Positions 59,597 through 64,000 of a stretch of DNA of 64,000 nucleotides are shown piece after piece. This DNA comes from Clostridia bacterium (GTDB lineage Bacteria > Bacillota > Clostridia > Oscillospirales > Acutalibacteraceae), in assembly GCA_017407645.1 (NCBI GenBank), contig JAFQWE010000026.1, positions 19,518 through 83,517 on the forward strand. Direction: 5' to 3'. A model generated the notes under the pieces. It had not been told where the DNA came from. It worked only from the letters and a program-made list of their open reading frames with translations, and did not search any database. A program made the position numbers and the translations under genes. Positions within the stretch are counted from its first letter, which is position 1. Every line of letters starts with the position of its first letter.

Positions 59597-60267
59597 CACT
59601 TTTTCACCGCTTTGTAACCAAGTCCTCTGACGGTTACAATTTCAAAATCATCATTTTCTTTAAATCGGTCCCGCAGACGGTTGATATGCACGTCTACCGT
59701 ACGGGGCTCCGTCTCGGAATCCATACCCCAAATCTCATCCATCAGCTGATTGCGGGTAAAAATTCTGCCTGCATTGGATAGCAGTTTAAAAAGCAAATAA
59801 AACTCCTTTTGAGGAATCACGCTTATTTGCCCCTTAACACTCACCTCAAGGGAGTCGTAGTTTAGTTTGGTGCCACCCACCTCGATAGAGCGGTCACTGG
59901 CAATTTTTGCCCGACGAAGCAAGGCGCCCACTCGCATAACCATCTCGTTAACGTCAACCGGCTTTACCATATAGTCATCGGTGCCTGCATCAAAGCCCTG
60001 CTGCTTGTCCATAATATCACCCTTGGCAGTTATCATAAGTATGGGCAAGGTCATCTGCGCGGCGCGGATTTCACGGGTTAACTGAAAGCCGTCCATTCGA
60101 GGCATCATTATATCGCAGATTATCAGGTCAACGTACTGAGTATCAAGCACCTCTAACGCCTCTATACCGTCATAGGCGGGTAAGGGATTATATCCGTTTT
60201 TCTCAAGCACCTTGCAAAAAAGTCGGTTTAAAGCTGTATCGTCTTCAACAACCATAATATTAAACAT
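59596..60267 (-). CDS. OmpR-family response regulator
   Basis: 223 aa. The receiver domain (about 1-118) has the phospho-acceptor aspartate in IICDIMMPRMDG (about 52), conserved VVEDD and KPVD. The C-terminal winged helix (about 125-223) has QKEFYLLFKLLSNAGRIFTR and VDVHINRLRDRF. GGAG before the ATG at 60267 is better spaced than before 60273. It pairs with the kinase and probably activates the divergent ABC transporter gene. Confidence 0.94.
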   Translation of the reverse strand: MFNIMVVEDDTALNRLFCKVLEKNGYNPLPAYDGIEALEVLDTQYVDLIICDIMMPRMDGFQLTREIRAAQMTLPILMITAKGDIMDKQQGFDAGTDDYMVKPVDVNEMVMRVGALLRRAKIASDRSIEVGGTKLNYDSLEVSVKGQISVIPQKEFYLLFKLLSNAGRIFTRNQLMDEIWGMDSETEPRTVDVHINRLRDRFKENDDFEIVTVRGLGYKAVKK

Positions 60268-60390
60268 ACCCATTCTCCTTTTTTCGATGGATTTTTCACC
60301 TGTTTTAATTATAGTAAGACATAAATATTAACTTTTTGTCAAGAAAATATAAAAAAATTCGCAAATTCATAACAAATAGTTAACACACAG

Positions 60391-60420
60391 TTGAAAAATT
60401 ATGGTAAAATGATTTTATAT
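60391..60420 (+). promoter_or_regulatory. Candidate promoter of the ABC transporter
   Basis: TTGAAA (60391-60396), an 18-bp spacer and TTATAT (60415-60420). The -10 is weak and lies close to the ribosome binding site TAGGAGGT (60427-60434), which agrees with a need for activation but also leaves doubt. Confidence 0.45.
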
Positions 60421-60440
60421 CACTTTTAGGAGGTCGCATT

Positions 60441-63404
60441 TTGCTTACCTTAAAAAATATTGTTAAAAACTATACCGCAGGTGACTCCACAGTTGCCGCA
60501 CTTAAAGGTATAAGCGTTAAATTCAGAAAAAGCGAGTTTGTATCGGTGCTGGGCCCGTCGGGTTGCGGCAAAACGACCCTGCTTAATATTATCGGCGGTC
60601 TTGACCGATACACAAGCGGTGACCTTGTTATAAATGGCCGCTCCACCAAGGATTATAAAGACAGAGATTGGGACAGTTATCGCAATCATTCGGTTGGCTT
60701 TGTCTTTCAAAGCTATAACCTTATCCCCCACCAAAGTGTACTGTCCAACGTTGAACTTGCACTGACACTGTCGGGCGTATCAAAAGAGGAACGCCGCCGC
60801 AGAGCCACCGAAGCCCTTGAAAAAGTGGGACTTGGGGACCAACTGCACAAGCGCCCCAATCAGATGTCGGGCGGTCAGATGCAGCGTGTTGCCATTGCCA
60901 GAGCCTTGGTTAACGACCCCGATATTTTGCTTGCCGACGAGCCGACAGGCGCCCTTGACTCTGAAACAAGCGTGCAGATTATGGAAATTCTTAAAGAAAT
61001 TTCTGCCGATAAGCTTATAATTATGGTTACCCACAATCCCGAATTGGCAAACACATATTCAAGCCGCATTATCCGTCTGCTTGACGGCGAGGTAACCGAC
61101 GACTCTAACCCTTACGACGAGGAGGAAGAGGCTCCAAAGAAAGAAGAAAAGGTGCAAAAGAAGCCCTCTATGTCCTTCTTCACCGCCGTTTCCCTTTCCT
61201 TCAACAATCTGCTCACCAAAAAGGCACGCACCTTTCTCACAAGTTTCGCAGGCAGTATCGGTATAATCGGCATTGCCCTTATACTTGCCCTGTCCACAGG
61301 CGTAAACGCCTATATTGACTCGGTGCAAAAGGACACTCTTAGTTCTTACCCCATTTCTATTCAGGCAGAAACTATGGATGCCACCGAGCTTTTGACGGCA
61401 CTTATGCAGGCAGGTGATAAAGAGGTTACCCATGAGCTTGACAAGGTTTACGGCAACACTGTTATGCACGAGCTTGTTAACGCACTTAACAACACTAAGG
61501 TTCAACAAAACAATCTTAGAAAATTCAAAAAATGGTTGGATAAAGAGACTAAATCAGGCTCCAAAACAGGACTTGACCAGCTTGTTACGTCGGTTGAATA
61601 CGGCTATGACCTTGACCTTAACGTTTACACCAAGGATACCGACGGCAAGGTTGTAAAGGCTGATATGGAAACCCTTATAACCGACGTTTACGGCATTGAT
61701 ATGAACAGTTCTATGGGCAGTATGCCAAGTATGCCGGGTATGTCGGGCAGTGCTATGGATAGCTTCGCCGCAATGAATATTTGGACAGAGCTTCTTGCAG
61801 GGGAAAAATCCAACAATGTTAACGGACTCCTTAAAGAGCAGTACGACGTAATTTACGGCAGTTGGCCCACCAAGTACAACGAGGTGGTGCTTGTTGTTGA
61901 CCAAAACAACGAAATCAGCGACCTTTGTCTTTATGCATTAGGTCTTAAAACGGTTGACCAGCTTCGTGAAGATATTGAAAAATCCTCTGCAGGTGAAACC
62001 CTTGAAATTAAAGAGCAAAGCTGGAGTTATAAGGAAATTTGCGGCAAAACCTTCCGTCTTGTTCCCTCTTGCGACCGCTATTCCTACAATAACGAAAGGG
62101 GTGAATATATCGACCTTGACAGCAGTGAAGCAGGTCTTAACTACCTGTATGACGAGGGTATAGATGTTAAAATCACAGGTATTATCCGCCAAAATCCCAA
62201 CGCATCAAGCGCTATGCTTCGCGGCTCAACTATTGGTTATACTCCTGCGCTTACCGAATATATTGTTGACAAAGCCAACAATAGTGAGCTTGTTAAAAAT
62301 CAGATTAAAGCTCCCGACACCGACGTTTTTACAGGCAAACCCTTTATGCCCAAGGCTACCCTTACCGATGAGCAGAAGCTTGCCGAAATTAAGGAGCATC
62401 TTGCCTCTTTGTCAGTGGGTGAAAAAGCGGCATTTTACCGTCAGGTGATGTCGGTTGCCGATGAAGAATATCTTGAAACCGCCACCAAGACTCAACTTGA
62501 AGGTATGAGCATTGAGGATAAGAAAAATATGCTCATTCAGGCGGCAGTAAGCCAAATGGGAATGAGCAACGAGCAGGCGGCAGAATATATCGCTAACCTT
62601 GACCAAGCCACAATTGACGGCTACGTTGCCGATGGCATTAAAAAGGCGGTAGCAGCCCAATTTGCTCAGCAATCAATGGCACAGTTGGCAATGCTGCCCG
62701 ACAGTCAGGCCGCCGCAATGCTTGACGGCGTTGAGGACAAAAAACTGCTTCCTATGTACGACACCCTTTTTGCCGACAAATATTCCGACGCCGACTATGA
62801 CTCTAACCTTAAAAAGTTGGGCTACGTGGATATGGCAATGCCAAGCTCCGTCAATATTTTTGCCGCCACCTTTGAGGATAAAGAGGCTATTGATGCCATA
62901 ATCGGCAACTACAACGACAAGGTTGAGGAAGAGGATAAAATCGCATACACCGATATTATGAAGCAGGTTATGTCCTCCTTCACCACCATTATTAACGCTA
63001 TCACCTACGTGCTTATTGCCTTTGTTTCCATATCCCTTGTTGTTTCATCAATTATGATTGGCATTATCACCTATATCTCTGTTTTGGAGCGCACCAAGGA
63101 AATCGGTGTACTGCGTGCAATCGGCGCGTCCAAGCGTGATATTTCCCGTGTATTCAATGCCGAAACCCTTATTATCGGCTTTGCCTCAGGTGCTATAGGC
63201 ATTGGTACCACGCTACTGTTGTGTATTCCTATCAATGCTATTATTCACGCGTTGACAGATATTCAGTCAATCAATGCCGTTTTGCCTGCAGGCGCCGCCG
63301 TAATTCTTGTTACAATCAGTATGGTGCTTACCTTTATTTCAGGTCTTATTCCCTCTAAGATTGCCGCCCGCAAAGACCCTGTTGAAGCACTCAGGAGTGA
63401 ATAA
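60441..63404 (+). CDS. ABC transporter, ATPase fused to MacB/FtsX-type permease
   Basis: 987 aa. The ATPase (about 1-230) has GPSGCGKTT (about 37), MSGGQMQRVAIARAL (about 142) and ILLADEPTGALD (about 160). A charged linker (about 225-255) is followed by membrane helix 1 (about 268-290), a very large outside domain (about 295-840) and three helices (about 846-985). This is a fused LolCDE/MacB-type mechanotransmission transporter. The outside domain has a Met-rich stretch MNSSMGSMPSMPGMSGSAM (about 424-442). It starts with TTG behind TAGGAGGT. Divergence from a two-component system suggests peptide-antibiotic resistance or envelope-stress export. Confidence 0.9.
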   Translation: MLTLKNIVKNYTAGDSTVAALKGISVKFRKSEFVSVLGPSGCGKTTLLNIIGGLDRYTSGDLVINGRSTKDYKDRDWDSYRNHSVGFVFQSYNLIPHQSVLSNVELALTLSGVSKEERRRRATEALEKVGLGDQLHKRPNQMSGGQMQRVAIARALVNDPDILLADEPTGALDSETSVQIMEILKEISADKLIIMVTHNPELANTYSSRIIRLLDGEVTDDSNPYDEEEEAPKKEEKVQKKPSMSFFTAVSLSFNNLLTKKARTFLTSFAGSIGIIGIALILALSTGVNAYIDSVQKDTLSSYPISIQAETMDATELLTALMQAGDKEVTHELDKVYGNTVMHELVNALNNTKVQQNNLRKFKKWLDKETKSGSKTGLDQLVTSVEYGYDLDLNVYTKDTDGKVVKADMETLITDVYGIDMNSSMGSMPSMPGMSGSAMDSFAAMNIWTELLAGEKSNNVNGLLKEQYDVIYGSWPTKYNEVVLVVDQNNEISDLCLYALGLKTVDQLREDIEKSSAGETLEIKEQSWSYKEICGKTFRLVPSCDRYSYNNERGEYIDLDSSEAGLNYLYDEGIDVKITGIIRQNPNASSAMLRGSTIGYTPALTEYIVDKANNSELVKNQIKAPDTDVFTGKPFMPKATLTDEQKLAEIKEHLASLSVGEKAAFYRQVMSVADEEYLETATKTQLEGMSIEDKKNMLIQAAVSQMGMSNEQAAEYIANLDQATIDGYVADGIKKAVAAQFAQQSMAQLAMLPDSQAAAMLDGVEDKKLLPMYDTLFADKYSDADYDSNLKKLGYVDMAMPSSVNIFAATFEDKEAIDAIIGNYNDKVEEEDKIAYTDIMKQVMSSFTTIINAITYVLIAFVSISLVVSSIMIGIITYISVLERTKEIGVLRAIGASKRDISRVFNAETLIIGFASGAIGIGTTLLLCIPINAIIHALTDIQSINAVLPAGAAVILVTISMVLTFISGLIPSKIAARKDPVEALRSE

Positions 63405-63406
63405 TT

Positions 63407-63835
63407 ATGTTTTGGAGAATTAAAGAGGCTTTTGCCCGTTTTATGTTTGGGCGCAACGGCTTTGACCGTTTCACCTTTTGGCTTGCCGTTGCCTATCTTT
63501 TGCTTGGCGTTGTGCGGAGTATAGTTTGGGCAATAACAAAAAGCCTTGTTATTGAAGCAGTCTTTGCTCTGCTTTTATCCGCACTTTTTGTTTATATCGT
63601 TTTTCGCATTTTGTCAAAAAACGTGTACGCGCGCCGCGAGGAAGAGCGCAAATTCCTGATTTGGTGGGCGCCCGTAAAAAATCACCTGTCGGTTATATTT
63701 AAAAATATGACCGACAAAGAGCGCAAATATATGGTTTGCCCCCACTGCAAAGCCATAATCCGATTCCCTCGCAAAAAGGGAGTCCACTCTGCCTCTTGCC
63801 CCAAATGCAGAGGACCGCTGACTGTGAAAATATAA
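63407..63835 (+). CDS. Small membrane protein with C-terminal zinc ribbon
   Basis: 142 aa. Two membrane helices (about 22-45 and 48-68) are followed by a cytoplasmic tail with CPHC (about 107-110) and CPKC (about 133-136), a four-cysteine zinc ribbon with IIRFPRKKGVHS between. Membrane proteins of this form are widespread in Clostridia without known function. It starts 2 nt after the transporter stop, so it is co-translated and may be an accessory part of it. A GTGAAGTT repeat begins at its stop codon. Confidence 0.78.
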   Translation: MFWRIKEAFARFMFGRNGFDRFTFWLAVAYLLLGVVRSIVWAITKSLVIEAVFALLLSALFVYIVFRILSKNVYARREEERKFLIWWAPVKNHLSVIFKNMTDKERKYMVCPHCKAIIRFPRKKGVHSASCPKCRGPLTVKI

Positions 63836-64000
63836 TAACTAAGTTTGCCCTTACGGGCAAGTGAAGTTGCCGTTGGCAGTGAAGTTACTGCATAGTGAAG
63901 TTTGCTTCGCAAGTGTTTCGGCAAACTTTACTTCACTTTTGTTACAAAAACTTCACTGTGTTTTATCACAACTTCACTTCAAATCACATTTGAAACTTCA
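63836..64000 (+). repeat. GTGAAGTT hairpin-array repeat, copy 2 (runs off the window)
   Basis: GTGAAGTT occurs at 63861, 63879 and 63895, and the complement ACTTCAC three times further on. The first 38 bases match copy 1 (6564-6747, read from the AraC gene) with one change in the loop of a GCCCTTACGGGC hairpin. As in copy 1 it begins directly after a stop codon. Confidence 0.85.

Overview
The window looks like a chromosomal segment from a plant-fibre-degrading gut or rumen bacterium of the Clostridia (Firmicutes), probably near Oscillospiraceae/Ruminococcaceae. The reasons are Gram-positive style ribosome binding sites (AGGAGG), consensus sigma-A promoters, a type I dockerin, CE2, CE4, CE15, GH2 and GH10 enzymes, a flavodiiron protein fused to rubredoxin (anaerobic lifestyle), and a choline-binding-repeat cell-wall protein. 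The taxon is inferred from gene content only.

Layout. 0.1-4.4 kb: leftward operon of three SGNH esterases (two lipoproteins) and a TIM-barrel epimerase. 4.6-6.5 kb: metG. 6.7-12.2 kb: AraC regulator, enolase-superfamily dehydratase plus SDR (sugar-acid catabolism), then malic enzyme plus an Ldh-family dehydrogenase. 12.3-14.7 kb: tRNA-Arg with stray tRNA 3' fragments, and an ABC-F gene with a frameshifted tail. 14.8-17.8 kb: MFS transporter plus GH2. 17.9-19.9 kb: flavodiiron protein plus a 52-aa rubredoxin. 20.7-23.0 kb: deacetylase with an internal dockerin, uracil-DNA glycosylase, tRNA-Ser. 23.2-28.1 kb: HAD-phosphoesterase fusion, two tandem GH10 xylanases, and a divergent AraC regulator.

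28.1-43.6 kb is a compact phage-derived block. Under a divergent control region with four palindromic operators, a repressor with a zinc-finger-like insert faces a leftward late operon: two small Zn-ribbon proteins, a sigma-like activator, TerS, TerL, scaffold, capsid, portal, adaptor, tail nozzle, a coiled-coil virion protein, a BppU-like fibre, amidase and holin. I see no integrase, no replication genes and no tape measure. Behind the lysis genes sits a toxin-like protein (Mu-gpF-type Cys motif joined to a putative nuclease domain). It is followed by two tandem copies of a two-gene unit, each a small KOW-like protein plus a Barstar-family inhibitor. The two Barstar genes share an exactly identical 67-bp 3' end. 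This toxin/immunity cargo on a minimal podovirus-like particle module is the best candidate for an undescribed system here.

44.0-49.9 kb: one 1884-aa secreted protein (BspA-type LRRs, about 20 CDxxCNxC repeats, GH25 lysozyme, choline-binding repeats). Its promoter is followed by a long structured leader ending in an intrinsic terminator just before the ribosome binding site, so it is a riboswitch/attenuator candidate. The gene is flanked by direct repeats. 50.2-53.4 kb: CE15 esterase, Gfo/Idh/MocA oxidoreductase, epimerase. 53.5-56.0 kb: AraC regulator, xanthine phosphoribosyltransferase, DUF5050-like lipoprotein. 56.2-60.3 kb: membrane protein, NodB deacetylase, two-component system. 60.4-63.8 kb: MacB/FtsX-type ABC fusion and a small membrane zinc-ribbon protein.

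Hairpin-rich intergenic repeats are frequent. A GTGAAGTT family occurs directly after stop codons at both ends of the window, an ATGAATTG family follows the kinase gene, and two copies of a roughly 180-bp element show paired changes in a hairpin stem.
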